A stretch of 40,601 bases of DNA from the NCBI GenBank assembly GCA_041920415.1, contig JBHGYD010000055.1, forward strand, positions 1 to 40,601. Reading direction: 5' to 3'. Position 1 is the first letter of the stretch, and the number at the start of each line of letters is the position of its first letter. This stretch comes from JBHGYD01 sp041920415. GTDB lineage: Bacteria; Bacillota; Bacilli; Bacillales; Anoxybacillaceae. Made by a program: the position numbers and the translations under genes. The notes below the pieces were generated by a model. It was not told where the DNA came from and made no database searches. It saw only the letters and a program-made list of their open reading frames with translations. Positions 31,361-40,202 of this stretch are shown one piece after another.

Positions 31361-33043
31361 TTATCGGATTTTATAGACACGTGCTTCCCATGGTTGTAAA
31401 CGAATTTCACGAAGATCTTCTTCTTCATTGACAGCATAGTTGCTGATAAGCAGCTCTTTTGTTGTATACGTAATCTCATCAGGAAGCCGGAAAATCGGTG
31501 TTTCACTAGAGAAGTTCGTAATCACGACTAATTTTTCATTCCCTAGTGTACGCGTATACGCATAAATATATGGGTCATCTTCTAAAATTAAGTCGTACGT
31601 TCCATACACGATAATCTCGTGCTGTTTACGAAGCTGGATCAGCTTTTTATAATAATGAAACACAGAGTTTGGATCTTCGAGCGCAGCCTTCGCGTTAATG
31701 TCTTTATAATTTGGATTTACTTGAATCCATGGCGTGCCCGTTGTAAATCCAGCATGCTCACTATCGTCCCATTGCATCGGTGTTCGCGCATTATCACGAC
31801 CTTTATAATAAATTTTTTTCAATACCTCTTTTGGGTCTTCTCCGTATTCTTCGACCCGTTCTTTATACATGTTTAATGTTTCAATATCCCGATAGTCCTC
31901 GATCGATGGAAAACGCACATTCGTCATACCAAGTTCTTCACCTTGATAAATGTAAGGTGTTCCTTGCATCATATGAAGAAATGTACCAAGCATTTTTGCT
32001 GATTCGACACGATATTTCCCGTCGTCACCAAAACGGGACACCGCACGAGGCTGATCATGGTTATTTAAATAAAGACTGTTCCATCCTTTTCCTTCTAATT
32101 CTTTTTGCCATTTCGTCATCGTTTTTTTCAAATCGGTCAATGTCCATGGTTTAATATCCCATTTCCCACCAGGACCAGAATCTAAATCAACATGTTCGAA
32201 TTGAAACACCATGTTTAGCTCATGGCGGGATGGATCAGTGTATAAAATACCTTCCGCCGGTGTGACACCAGGAGTTTCTCCGACCGTCATAATATCATAT
32301 TTTGATAACACTTCCCGATTCATTTCTTGTAAAAATTCATGCACTCGTGGCCCATTCATAAAATATTTGCCACCTGATACATATTTTTTCCCTTCTTGAG
32401 ATTCCCCATCTGGCAACCCGGGAACTTTCGAAATCATGTTAATGACATCCATTCGGAAGCCATCAACTCCTTTATCGAGCCAAAACTTCATCATCTCGTA
32501 TACTTCCTCGCGCACCTTCGGATTTTCCCAGTTTAAATCAGGCTGTTTTTTTGAAAACAGATGCAAATAATACTCCCCTGTCGTTTCATCATATTCCCAT
32601 GCCGAACCGCTAAAAAAAGATTCCCAGTTGTTCGGTTCTTTCCCATCTTTCCCCGGACGCCAAATGTAATAATCACGGTACGGATTATCCTTCGATTTAC
32701 GCGATTCAATAAACCATGGATGCTCATCAGACGTATGGTTGACGACTAAATCCATCACTAGTTTTATGCCGCGCTTATGCATTTCTTCAAGCATTTCTTC
32801 CCAATCTTCCATCGTGCCAAATTCGTCCATAATATCGCGATAGTCGCTAATATCATAACCGTTATCATCATTCGGTGACTTATAAATAGGAGATAACCAG
32901 ACGACATCAATCCCTAGCTCTTTTAAATAATCAAGTTTGGAAATAATCCCACGAATGTCACCAATGCCATCACCGTTGGCGTCTTTAAAGCTACGCGGAT
33001 AAATTTGATACACAACCGCCTCTTTCCACCACTTCCGATCCAT
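31361..33043 (-). CDS. malL: Oligo-1,6-glucosidase / alpha-glucosidase (GH13)
   Basis: This 560-residue GH13 enzyme hydrolyses short alpha-1,6- and related alpha-glucosides inside the cell. The (beta/alpha)8 barrel shows DLVVNHTSDEH, nucleophile D199 (GFRMDVIN), acid/base E256 (TVGETPG) and D330 (NNHDQPR). The residue after D199 is Val200, typical of oligo-1,6-glucosidases and MalL rather than strict alpha-1,4 enzymes. The QPDLNWENP signature is the usual one. The ATG at 33043 has AGGAG 8 nt upstream; an in-frame GTG at 33052 overlaps that signal. A cre site lies 25 nt upstream, so carbon catabolite repression is likely. No transporter or regulator for alpha-glucosides is adjacent. Confidence 0.94.
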   Translation of the reverse strand: MDRKWWKEAVVYQIYPRSFKDANGDGIGDIRGIISKLDYLKELGIDVVWLSPIYKSPNDDNGYDISDYRDIMDEFGTMEDWEEMLEEMHKRGIKLVMDLVVNHTSDEHPWFIESRKSKDNPYRDYYIWRPGKDGKEPNNWESFFSGSAWEYDETTGEYYLHLFSKKQPDLNWENPKVREEVYEMMKFWLDKGVDGFRMDVINMISKVPGLPDGESQEGKKYVSGGKYFMNGPRVHEFLQEMNREVLSKYDIMTVGETPGVTPAEGILYTDPSRHELNMVFQFEHVDLDSGPGGKWDIKPWTLTDLKKTMTKWQKELEGKGWNSLYLNNHDQPRAVSRFGDDGKYRVESAKMLGTFLHMMQGTPYIYQGEELGMTNVRFPSIEDYRDIETLNMYKERVEEYGEDPKEVLKKIYYKGRDNARTPMQWDDSEHAGFTTGTPWIQVNPNYKDINAKAALEDPNSVFHYYKKLIQLRKQHEIIVYGTYDLILEDDPYIYAYTRTLGNEKLVVITNFSSETPIFRLPDEITYTTKELLISNYAVNEEEDLREIRLQPWEARVYKIR

Positions 33044-33067
33044 TCCTCTCACTCCTATCTATGTATA

Positions 33068-33081
33068 TGAAAACGATTTCA
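33068..33081 (-). promoter_or_regulatory. cre (CcpA) site upstream of malL
   Basis: TGAAAACGATTTCA matches the TGNAANCGNWNNCA cre pattern and is nearly palindromic. It lies between the presumed promoter (TAAATA or TAGAAT as -10) and the ribosome binding site. Confidence 0.75.
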
Positions 33082-33188
33082 TATTTACATTCTACTACAA
33101 AATTTCATAACTGCCTATAAATTTACATTCATCCCTTCCTCGACTATAATGAAAATTGCAAAACGATGAAGTAAGTAGGGAGATTTAT

Positions 33189-33623
33189 ATGAATCAAAAA
33201 GAAAAAGGGCTCGAAAATTTGCTTATTAGTGCTTGGGTAATCTCACTCATCGCCACGTTAGGAAGCCTCTATTTCTCAGAAGTAATGAAATTTATTCCGT
33301 GCGACCTTTGCTGGTTTCAACGCATTTTTATGTATCCGCAAGTGATTCTTTTAGGACTAGCAGCCATTCGGAAAGAATATGGAATTGCGCGCTATAGTTT
33401 GACATTATCAATCATCGGGGGAACGATTTCTCTTTATCATTACTTAATGCAAAAGGTGCCTTTTTTTCAAGAACATGCGATTTCGTGTGGTCGCATTCCA
33501 TGTACAGGACAGTATATTAATTGGCTCGGTTTTATTACGATTCCATTTTTAGCTCTAACTGCATTTATCCTGATTAGCTTATTGAGTATCATCATCATTC
33601 GAAAGCTGAAAGAAGGGAACTAA
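33189..33623 (+). CDS. bdbC: DsbB-like thiol-disulfide oxidoreductase BdbC
   Basis: This 144-residue, four-helix membrane protein has two cysteine pairs facing outward: C38-DL-C41 in IPCDLCWFQR and C100/C105 in SCGRIPCTGQ. BdbC/DsbB passes electrons from an extracytoplasmic thiol oxidase to quinone. The start was moved to ATG 33189, with GGGAG upstream; the frame extends further but without a signal. The thioredoxin-like gene starts two bases after its stop, so the two form a coupled pair comparable to bdbC-bdbD. Confidence 0.92.
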   Translation: MNQKEKGLENLLISAWVISLIATLGSLYFSEVMKFIPCDLCWFQRIFMYPQVILLGLAAIRKEYGIARYSLTLSIIGGTISLYHYLMQKVPFFQEHAISCGRIPCTGQYINWLGFITIPFLALTAFILISLLSIIIIRKLKEGN

Positions 33624-33624
33624 G

Positions 33625-34092
33625 TTGAAGAAAATCATCATTTTTGGGACCATCATCATTGCTTTATTTGCCGCTATTGCTTGGGTTACTTCATACCAAC
33701 AAAAAGAAAAGGTGAAAAATAATCCATATAAAAAAGAAGAACTTCATCCTGCCACGATTGAACAACTTGACGATCCAAACTATAAGAATTTGATTTTACC
33801 AGATGAATTAGAAAAGAAACTAGCAAACAAAGAAACTGTTACCGTCTATTTTTACAGTCCTACTTGTCCACACTGCCAAAAAACAACACCTATCGTTGTA
33901 CCACTAGCAAAAAAAATGGGGATCGATTTAAAATTGTTCAACTTGCTTGAATTTGAAGATGGCTGGGACAAATACCATATTGATGGAACACCGACCATCG
34001 TCCATTATGAGCATGGAAAAGAGGTAAAACGAATTGACGGTTATCATGAGGAAGCTGTCTTTCGCGATTGGTTCAAAACGATTCATAAATAA
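33625..34092 (+). CDS. Membrane-anchored thioredoxin-fold protein (partner of BdbC)
   Basis: This 155-residue protein has an N-terminal membrane anchor or signal (about 3-23) followed by a thioredoxin fold. The C81-P-H-C84 active site is in YSPTCPHCQKT, and the cis-Pro loop is GTPTIVHY. CPHC is the active site of DsbA-type oxidases, so with BdbC it probably forms disulfides in secreted proteins. It is shorter than BdbD and may instead resemble BdbA. The TTG start at 33625 follows GAAGGGA by about 6 nt. Confidence 0.88.
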   Translation: MKKIIIFGTIIIALFAAIAWVTSYQQKEKVKNNPYKKEELHPATIEQLDDPNYKNLILPDELEKKLANKETVTVYFYSPTCPHCQKTTPIVVPLAKKMGIDLKLFNLLEFEDGWDKYHIDGTPTIVHYEHGKEVKRIDGYHEEAVFRDWFKTIHK

Positions 34093-34096
34093 AATA

Positions 34097-34131
34097 AAGG
34101 GGATATCTCTCCACAGAAGAGACATCCCCTT
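34097..34131. terminator. Bidirectional terminator between the thioredoxin gene and yhcU
   Basis: AAGGGGATATCTCT (34097-34110) pairs with AGAGACATCCCCTT (34118-34131) with one mismatch, between converging genes. Confidence 0.8.
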
Positions 34132-34132
34132 A

Positions 34133-34532
34133 TTACATAAGCCAATTGTTTTTCGGCGGTGAATAGATGCTGAAGATGAATGCGCGCTTTTGACTAAATT
34201 GTTCAATTGCAAATGGAAACATGATGCCATATTGTCGAAGCAAATGAATGTTTCTTTCAAATAAGTTCCGATATTCATCACAAACCCCATTCGACTCCAT
34301 GCATTCAATGATGGTAATTAAATGATTGTAGTGACGAAATAATTTGAAACGCTTCTTTCATCGTGCCGTTATATGCAGAGCTCTCTCCTTGTAACGAAAG
34401 TACTTCTAAACACTCAAACTCCATAATTTCATTATCATCAAAATAACGTGGAAAAATATCACTATAAAAATAACGAACTAAGCTACTTATATACTCTTCT
34501 TGTTCTTTCGTTGCTGCATAGACGACTCTCAA
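34133..34532 (-). pseudogene. yhcU: yhcU-like gene with a single-base frameshift
   Basis: The first frame, from TTG 34530-34532 (AAGGTGG about 9 nt upstream), reads MRVVYAATKEQEEYISSLVR onward to SSLQS, then stops after a few foreign residues. A continuous YhcU-like C-terminus, LITIIECMESNGVCDEYRN and on to FPFAIEQFSQ and a stop at 34133, resumes at once in another frame. The break is at the TTT run read from 34320-34322; deleting one T restores one frame of about 132 residues, the usual YhcU length. The family's function is unknown. The neighbour yhcT lies next to it as in B. subtilis. It could be a true mutation or a sequencing error. Confidence 0.82.
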
Positions 34533-34697
34533 CGTTTCATACCACCTTTTCCGACTGCTCCCTCTATCAACTGATTTTCTCTTGCATAATACCACTGTCA
34601 AACGATACTATGAGTGTATCATAACTGACAAATACATAGATGTAGAAAGTGTTTCCATTCTTTACGGAAAATTTTCTTTAATTGAAGGTGAGAAAAC

Positions 34698-35627
34698 GTG
34701 TTAACCGTTCGAAAAGGAGAATGGCTTGAGTTTGTCGTTCCCTCTTATTGGCATGGACAAACAATAGAGTCTTTATTAAAAGAAACATGGGGTGTTCCCA
34801 AAAAGCTGATGCATCAACTTCGGATGGAAAAAGGGGTAAAACGAAACAACGAAGCGGTTCCTTGGCATACGCTCCTTCAAAAAAACGACCGTTTGCAACT
34901 ATGGTTATACAAGCCGGAACAATCTGAAATAAAACCACACTATCAGGAGCTTGATATTTTATGGGAAGATGATCATCTTCTTATCATTAATAAAGAAGCG
35001 GGAATCGATGTTCATCGAACCGATCAAACACAAACAGAAACACTTGCGAACGCAGTTGCTTTTCATTTACAGGCAGAAGGCATTTTTACAAAAGTACGCC
35101 ATATTCATCGCTTAGATCGTGATACATCAGGAGCAATTTTATTTGCGAAACACGCATTAGCGGGAGCCATGTTAGACCGTATGCTCGAACAACGAGAAAT
35201 CAAACGTACATACGTTGCGCTTGTTCACGGAATCATCAAGAAAAAAAAAGGAACAATTGACGCTCCAATTGGTCGCGATCGCCACCATCCAACAAGAAGA
35301 AGAGTATCCAAAACAGGAGCAGCCGCCGTTACGCACTATCGCGTTCTTGATACGTTTTTCAAACAACAAACATCACTTGTCGAACTTACTTTAGACACGG
35401 GTCGCACCCATCAAATTCGCGTTCATATGAGCTATATCGGTCATCCTTTAGTAGGTGATGCTTTATACGGTGGATCTGTTGAACGGGCACGAAGACAAGC
35501 ACTTCATGCAATGAAGCTTTCCTTCCCGCATCCGTTCACGAAAGAACCTATAACATGCATAGCTCCATGTTTAGACGATGTATTCCCAAAAAACATCGCT
35601 CTTTTTTATCAGCACGAACTTAACTAG
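34698..35627 (+). CDS. yhcT: RluA-family pseudouridine synthase, YhcT-like
   Basis: This 309-residue enzyme isomerises uridine to pseudouridine in RNA, presumably ribosomal RNA. The catalytic Asp is D140 in HRLDRDTSGAILFAK. Family motifs INKEAGIDVH (about 97), the IKRTYVALVHG block and ELTLDTGRTHQIRVHM are all present. An S4-like N-terminal region (about 15-75) is also present. The GTG start follows AAGGTGAG by 5 nt. The precise RNA target is unknown. A strong terminator shared with mpfA follows. Confidence 0.92.
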   Translation: MLTVRKGEWLEFVVPSYWHGQTIESLLKETWGVPKKLMHQLRMEKGVKRNNEAVPWHTLLQKNDRLQLWLYKPEQSEIKPHYQELDILWEDDHLLIINKEAGIDVHRTDQTQTETLANAVAFHLQAEGIFTKVRHIHRLDRDTSGAILFAKHALAGAMLDRMLEQREIKRTYVALVHGIIKKKKGTIDAPIGRDRHHPTRRRVSKTGAAAVTHYRVLDTFFKQQTSLVELTLDTGRTHQIRVHMSYIGHPLVGDALYGGSVERARRQALHAMKLSFPHPFTKEPITCIAPCLDDVFPKNIALFYQHELN

Positions 35628-35645
35628 ATTTATTTACAAAAATAA

Positions 35646-35679
35646 AACAGGCAGACTTGTTCAATCAAGTCTGCCTGTT
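35646..35679. terminator. Bidirectional terminator between yhcT and mpfA
   Basis: AACAGGCAGACTTG (35646-35659) pairs perfectly with CAAGTCTGCCTGTT (35666-35679). The minus strand has the better T-run. Confidence 0.9.
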
Positions 35680-35687
35680 CGCAATTA

Positions 35688-37037
35688 TTAATGAAGCAAT
35701 CGTACTTTTTCGTCAGCTTCATCTGTTTCTTGCTCGATTTGTTCTGGCTGTAGTTTTGTCACTTCAATCGTTTTCACATGGTGGCCATCCATCTCAAGCA
35801 CTTTAAATGAATATCCATCTATTTCTACACTATCTCCTACTGCAATATCATAATGCTCTGTTAAAATCCAGCCACCAATCGTATCGACATCAGTATCATC
35901 AATGGATAAACCAAATAGATCATTCACTTCGCTAATGAGCACTTTTCCGTCAATCACGGTATGCATGTCATCGATTTTTTGAATCATTGGCGTTTCATCA
36001 ACGTCAAACTCGTCTTGAATTTCGCCAACGATTTCTTCCAAAATATCTTCGACTGTTACAAGCCCTGAAGTACCACCGTATTCGTCAACTAAAATCGCCA
36101 TATGAATGCGTTCTTTTTGCATTTTCACAAGTAAGTCATGAATCGCAATCGATTCAATCACTTGAATAATCGGACGAATATAGTCTTTCATCTCTTTTTC
36201 TTCAGAAGGGTTTGTTACAAGATCGGTAAATACTTCTTTGACATTAATCAGACCGAGAACATGGTCTTTATCTCCATCAATGACAGGATAACGCGTATAT
36301 TTTTCTTCCTTAATAATTTCTAAATTTTCTTTAACCGATCGATTAATATCAAGAGCAACAATTTCTTTGCGCGGTACCATAATTTCTTTTGCGACACGGT
36401 CATCAAAACGGAAAATGTTATTGACGTATTTATATTCAGATTGGTTAATTTCTCCGCTTTTATAGCTTTCTGATAAAATGAGTCGCAACTCTTCTTCAGA
36501 GTGGACAATCTCGTGCTCCGAAGCAGGTTTTAAACCAAATATACTTGTTACAATGCGCGCAGATGTGTTCAATGTCCAAATAAAGGGATACATTACTTTA
36601 TAAAACAAAATAAGCGGTTGAGCCGTAAATAATGCGATCGCTTCGGCTTTTTGAATCGCAAACGTCTTTGGTGCCAACTCTCCAACAACGACATGTAAGA
36701 ACGTAATGCTTGCAAAAGCGATTGTAAACGATAAAACATGGGCAAGGGATTCCGATAAATGAAGTCGTTCAAATAACGGTAGCAATAGTTTCTCCACTGT
36801 CGGTTCCCCTAACCATCCTAACCCTAGGGACATAATCGTAATCCCGAGCTGGTTTGCTGATAAATATTCATCCAGATTCGAAATCACTTTTTTCGCGGCA
36901 ACCGCCCGTTTATTCCCTTCACTAATCAACTGATCAATCCTTGATGCGCGCACTTTAACAATCGCAAATTCAGACGCAACGAAAAAGCCCGTTACCGCAA
37001 TGAATAATAATACCATCAATAAATTAAATATGTCCAA
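35688..37037 (-). CDS. mpfA: CNNM/CorC-type Mg2+ exporter with CBS pair, MpfA/YhdP-like
   Basis: This protein has 449 residues from TTG 37037. It has an N-terminal CNNM (DUF21) domain with about four hydrophobic segments (1-190, FIAVTGFFVASEFAIVKVR at the start), a CBS pair (about 205-335, with VPRKEIVALD and GTSGLVTVEDILEEIVGEIQDEFD) and a C-terminal CorC_HlyC domain (about 350-430). B. subtilis YhdP (MpfA) protects from high Mg2+. The start is unusual: AGGAGG at 37074-37079 is followed by a 10-bp hairpin and then TTG. Folded, the effective spacing is about 11 nt. A GTG at 37052 lies inside the hairpin. It lies 72 nt downstream of yugP. Confidence 0.88.
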   Translation of the reverse strand: MDIFNLLMVLLFIAVTGFFVASEFAIVKVRASRIDQLISEGNKRAVAAKKVISNLDEYLSANQLGITIMSLGLGWLGEPTVEKLLLPLFERLHLSESLAHVLSFTIAFASITFLHVVVGELAPKTFAIQKAEAIALFTAQPLILFYKVMYPFIWTLNTSARIVTSIFGLKPASEHEIVHSEEELRLILSESYKSGEINQSEYKYVNNIFRFDDRVAKEIMVPRKEIVALDINRSVKENLEIIKEEKYTRYPVIDGDKDHVLGLINVKEVFTDLVTNPSEEKEMKDYIRPIIQVIESIAIHDLLVKMQKERIHMAILVDEYGGTSGLVTVEDILEEIVGEIQDEFDVDETPMIQKIDDMHTVIDGKVLISEVNDLFGLSIDDTDVDTIGGWILTEHYDIAVGDSVEIDGYSFKVLEMDGHHVKTIEVTKLQPEQIEQETDEADEKVRLLH

Positions 37038-37043
37038 TTGGTT

Positions 37044-37068
37044 TCCGCACACGTTGTTCGCGTGCGGA
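37044..37068 (-). promoter_or_regulatory. Hairpin between the mpfA Shine-Dalgarno and start codon
   Basis: On the minus strand TCCGCACGCG (37059-37068) pairs with CGTGTGCGGA (37044-37053), 10 bp with one G-U and a 5-nt loop. AGGAGG ends 5 nt before it and the TTG start begins 6 nt after it. Confidence 0.75.
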
Positions 37069-37109
37069 TCACACCTCCTACGAGCCGGTTTCTATTAGGA
37101 TTCTTTCCA

Positions 37110-37796
37110 TTATTCTTCATCTCTATTTTGGGTAAAAATGAGGATATATTTAAGCAATTCAAGCACGGAGATGAGCGCTGCCGCAACATATGTTAATGCA
37201 GCTGCTCCAAGCACTTTATTGACACCACGTTCTTCGTTATGATGAATGATTCCTTCCGCAAGCATGAACTTTTTCGCTCTTGAGCTTGCATTAAACTCGA
37301 CAGGAAGAGTAATCAACTGAAACGCTACTGCAAACGAAAAGAAAATAATGCCAAGACCAATCAACGAAAACTGGTGAAAGAAAAATCCCGCTAATAATAA
37401 AAATGGTGCTACTCCAGACGTGAAATTGACAATCGGAAACATGCGGTGACGAAGCACTAACGCACCGTATGATTGTTTATGTTGCACAGCGTGCCCCACT
37501 TCATGAGCCGCAACAGAAATAGCAGCAATAGAGCGACCATAATAAACCGGCTCTGACAAACGAACCGTACGTGAAATCGGGTCATAATGGTCCGTCAAGC
37601 TTCCTGGCACTACTTCTACTGGTACGTGGTACAGACCGTTACGATCTAAAATCATTCTTGCGACTTCCGCACCTGTTAAGCCAGAAGAAGCCGGTACATT
37701 TGACCACTTTTGAAAGTTTCCTGATACTTTAAACTGCGCCCACAGCGAAATACCGAACGCAATAATAATTAAAAAATCCATCGGATGAAAAATCAT
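37110..37796 (-). CDS. yugP: Zinc metallopeptidase, YugP-like
   Basis: This 228-residue membrane protease has the zinc motif H98-E99-V-G-H102 in VAAHEVGHAVQH. About four hydrophobic segments are present (3-20, 125-150, 155-175, 200-220), and the acidic third ligand probably lies in the LPVEFNASSRAKK region. The family's substrates are unknown. GGAGGG is 7 nt from the ATG at 37796. mpfA follows 72 nt downstream on the same strand with no terminator between, so they may share a transcript. Confidence 0.9.
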   Translation of the reverse strand: MIFHPMDFLIIIAFGISLWAQFKVSGNFQKWSNVPASSGLTGAEVARMILDRNGLYHVPVEVVPGSLTDHYDPISRTVRLSEPVYYGRSIAAISVAAHEVGHAVQHKQSYGALVLRHRMFPIVNFTSGVAPFLLLAGFFFHQFSLIGLGIIFFSFAVAFQLITLPVEFNASSRAKKFMLAEGIIHHNEERGVNKVLGAAALTYVAAALISVLELLKYILIFTQNRDEE

Positions 37797-37959
37797 TCAT
37801 AGACCCTCCGTCAATTTTCGTATAACATACTTTAAAATATGTTTATACTAATAGTTATTTTACTGTACGAATCCTTCATGCGTCAAACGATGCAACCTTG
37901 ATTTACTCCTTAGTATGTAAAATGCGAATGAATATACAATTTCCATTTTATCCTAATAA

Positions 37960-37992
37960 AAAAAGAGGCTTCTTGCCCCTTGAAACCTCTTT
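37960..37992 (-). terminator. Terminator after the aldo-keto reductase gene
   Basis: AAAGAGGCTTC (37962-37972) pairs with GAAACCTCTTT (37982-37992) with one mismatch. A T-run follows on the minus strand. Confidence 0.8.
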
Positions 37993-38002
37993 AAGCGCCT
38001 AT

Positions 38003-38830
38003 TTAGAAATCGAAATTATCCGGATCCGGCCCAATCCGCTTATCCATGTTCAATGCGTTGATTTTTTCTATATCCTCTGCGGTAAGCTCGAAATCAAAAA
38101 GATCCGCATTTTCTTTTATTCGATGAGGAGTGATAGATTTTGGGATCGTAACAACTTCATTTTGTAAATCCCAACGAAGAATAACTTGTGCTGGCGATTT
38201 GCCGTATTTATTGCCAATTTCGATGAGAGTCGGTTCATTTAAAAGTTCTCCTTGCATAAGCGGTGACCATGCTTCTAATTGAATACCATGCTGTTTACAA
38301 AATGCGTGAAGTTCCTTTTGTGTAAGACGAGGGTGATATTCCACTTGGTTCACCATTGGCTTAATTTCACAATCAGCCATTACATCTTCTAAATGATGAA
38401 TTTGAAAGTTGCTCACACCAATGGCACGTACTCGTCCGTCTTTATACAGTTTTTCAAGTGCTTTATACGTTTCTTTATATTTCCCTTTTACCGGCCAATG
38501 CACTAAATACAAATCCACATAATCAAGCCCAAGTTTTTGTAAACTTGTTTCAAATGCTTTTAATGTCGTCTCATATCCTTGGTCAGAGTTCCACACTTTT
38601 GTTGTAATAAACAATTCTTCGCGCGGCACTCCAGATTCTCTAATCGCCTGACCGACCCCTTCTTCGTTCTGGTACACAGCGGCCGTATCAATATGACGAT
38701 ACCCTACTTCAAGCGCTACCTTAACGGAGTTGACCACTTCCTCTCCATTTTGGACGCGCCACACCCCTAGACCAAGCCATGGCATTTGTACTCCATTATG
38801 TAACGTCACGCGATCTTGCAAACTTTTCAT
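38003..38830 (-). CDS. yvgN: Aldo-keto reductase, YvgN-type glyoxal reductase
   Basis: This 275-residue (beta/alpha)8 NADPH-dependent reductase has the catalytic tetrad D48, Y53, K78 and H111 (GYRHIDTAAVYQNEEGVG, TKVW, LVHWP). The C-terminal VTIPKSITPHRIKENADLFDF segment binds the NADPH phosphate. The match to B. subtilis YvgN (methylglyoxal reductase) runs along the whole protein as I remember it. GGGGGAGAGCGG precedes the ATG at 38830; the upstream in-frame start lies before that signal. Confidence 0.92.
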   Translation of the reverse strand: MKSLQDRVTLHNGVQMPWLGLGVWRVQNGEEVVNSVKVALEVGYRHIDTAAVYQNEEGVGQAIRESGVPREELFITTKVWNSDQGYETTLKAFETSLQKLGLDYVDLYLVHWPVKGKYKETYKALEKLYKDGRVRAIGVSNFQIHHLEDVMADCEIKPMVNQVEYHPRLTQKELHAFCKQHGIQLEAWSPLMQGELLNEPTLIEIGNKYGKSPAQVILRWDLQNEVVTIPKSITPHRIKENADLFDFELTAEDIEKINALNMDKRIGPDPDNFDF

Positions 38831-39053
38831 CCGCTCTCCCCCTTCCAAATTTGTACATCTATATTATCTTTCCATTACTATATAAATTCAACTTAAATTT
38901 TCGACATATGAATACGAACGCAACATGAAAATAGACTGGAGCCCTATTAAGGGATGGCAAGCCACCTTTAAAATATGTCGAAAAATCAAATTTGATTTAT
39001 ATAAAAAAGCAAAAAATATGCATATCTTCACCTTAATTATTTTCGTTACTTAC

Positions 39054-39082
39054 AAAAAAAGAGATGGGGAAACATCCCCATC
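39054..39082 (-). terminator. Terminator after uppP
   Basis: GATGGGGA (39063-39070) pairs with TCCCCATC (39075-39082). The minus strand ends in TTTTTTT (39054-39060). Confidence 0.88.
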
Positions 39083-39091
39083 CCATATAAA

Positions 39092-39889
39092 TTAGAATAA
39101 AATAAAACTGTACAATACCGCGATGACAAAACGGTAAATTGCAAACGGAGTAAGCTTCACTTTCGAAATAAATCGAAGGAAAAATTTGATTGCTAGTAAT
39201 GCCACAATAAACGCAGTGATAAAACCAACTGCAAAAATCGGTAAGTCGTGTGGCGATAAATATTGATAACTTTTTAATAAGTCTAATCCACTAGCAGCAA
39301 CCATCATTGGCACAGCAACAATAAAAGAAAATTCCGCGGCTGTTTTACGGTCCGTTCCAACGAGCAAACCTCCAGAAATCGTAGAGCCTGAACGAGAAAA
39401 ACCAGGCCATAAAGCTAAGCATTGAAACACGCCAATACCGAAAGCTTGTTTGTAAGAAAGCTTATCAAGACTATCCGCTGTAATCGCCACTTGCTTTTTC
39501 TCCGCAACAATCATTAATAATCCGCCAGCGACAAGACCGATTAAAACTGTGTAAGGGGAAAATAAATATGTTTTAATGGCATCATGTAAAACCAATCCGA
39601 GCATAACAGCCGGAATCATTGCCAAAATGATGTGTAAAAGATTTAGATTCTTTTCCTCTCTGTTTCCTTTCATTAGCCCCAAAATATTTAAAAAACGTTT
39701 CCAGTATACAACAACAACGGCAAGAATCGAACCTAATTGAATAAAAATTTCAAAAGTTTTCGCTTGTTCTCCCTTAAAATGAATGAGTTCTCCTGTCAAA
39801 ATTAAATGCCCGGTCGAAGATACTGGAAGAAATTCCGTTAATCCTTCTACAATTCCCATAATGATTGCCGATAAATAATGCCACAACAT
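39092..39889 (-). CDS. uppP: Undecaprenyl-diphosphatase (bacitracin resistance protein)
   Basis: This 265-residue membrane phosphatase regenerates undecaprenyl phosphate for wall synthesis. Motif 1 is GIVEGLTEFLPVSSTGH (E15, E19, H28), and motif 2 is WPGFSRSGSTI with the catalytic Arg. About eight hydrophobic helices are present. The ATG at 39889 follows AGAGGTG by 5 nt; a TTG seven codons earlier lies upstream of that signal and is less likely. It is monocistronic with its own terminator. Confidence 0.94.
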   Translation of the reverse strand: MLWHYLSAIIMGIVEGLTEFLPVSSTGHLILTGELIHFKGEQAKTFEIFIQLGSILAVVVVYWKRFLNILGLMKGNREEKNLNLLHIILAMIPAVMLGLVLHDAIKTYLFSPYTVLIGLVAGGLLMIVAEKKQVAITADSLDKLSYKQAFGIGVFQCLALWPGFSRSGSTISGGLLVGTDRKTAAEFSFIVAVPMMVAASGLDLLKSYQYLSPHDLPIFAVGFITAFIVALLAIKFFLRFISKVKLTPFAIYRFVIAVLYSFILF

Positions 39890-40100
39890 CGTTACACCTC
39901 TACCGTTCAAATGTTTTGATTCGTTCGAGCCCTATTTTTCACATTGGTCCATACCTTGTTACATTACAACAATAATCAACATCGGGTCAATACGATTTTG
40001 CACTCTTGCCTCCAACGAAACGAACGCAATCGCTTTTCAATTTAATCATAAACAAATGAAAGTCATATAATAAAAAAATAAAAAAGTTCTCATCAAAATA
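39890..40100. other. Intergenic region flanking the IS right end
   Basis: I see no gene here. It contains the uppP upstream region, with no clear promoter pair, and the sequence directly outside the right end of the insertion element. Confidence 0.5.
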
Positions 40101-40202
40101 TTGAACTACTCCCACTTTCACTTCGTTTAGAAGTGGGAGATTCTTGGGTAATCCCTTCTATCGAAGGGAAATGGACCAAGCGATCCCCGCCGTCCCAGCG
40201 GT
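40081..40202 (-). ncRNA. Candidate omega-RNA and IS right end of the tnpB element
   Basis: Downstream of tnpB (minus strand) lie about 100 nt of structured sequence. They end in a right-end hairpin, CTCCCACTT / AAGTGGGAG (40109-40117 / 40131-40139), followed by GTAGTTCAA at about 40101. In IS200/IS605 elements this segment is the scaffold of the TnpB guide RNA, and the guide begins just past the element end. The candidate guide is the complement of 40081-40100, beginning TATTTTGATG. Boundaries are inferred from family layout. Confidence 0.6.

Noticed and set aside
33928..34308. Open frame of 126 codons overlapping the end of the thioredoxin gene
   Set aside because: Its upstream part is only the second half of frameshifted yhcU. 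The remainder is antisense to the thioredoxin gene and the terminator.
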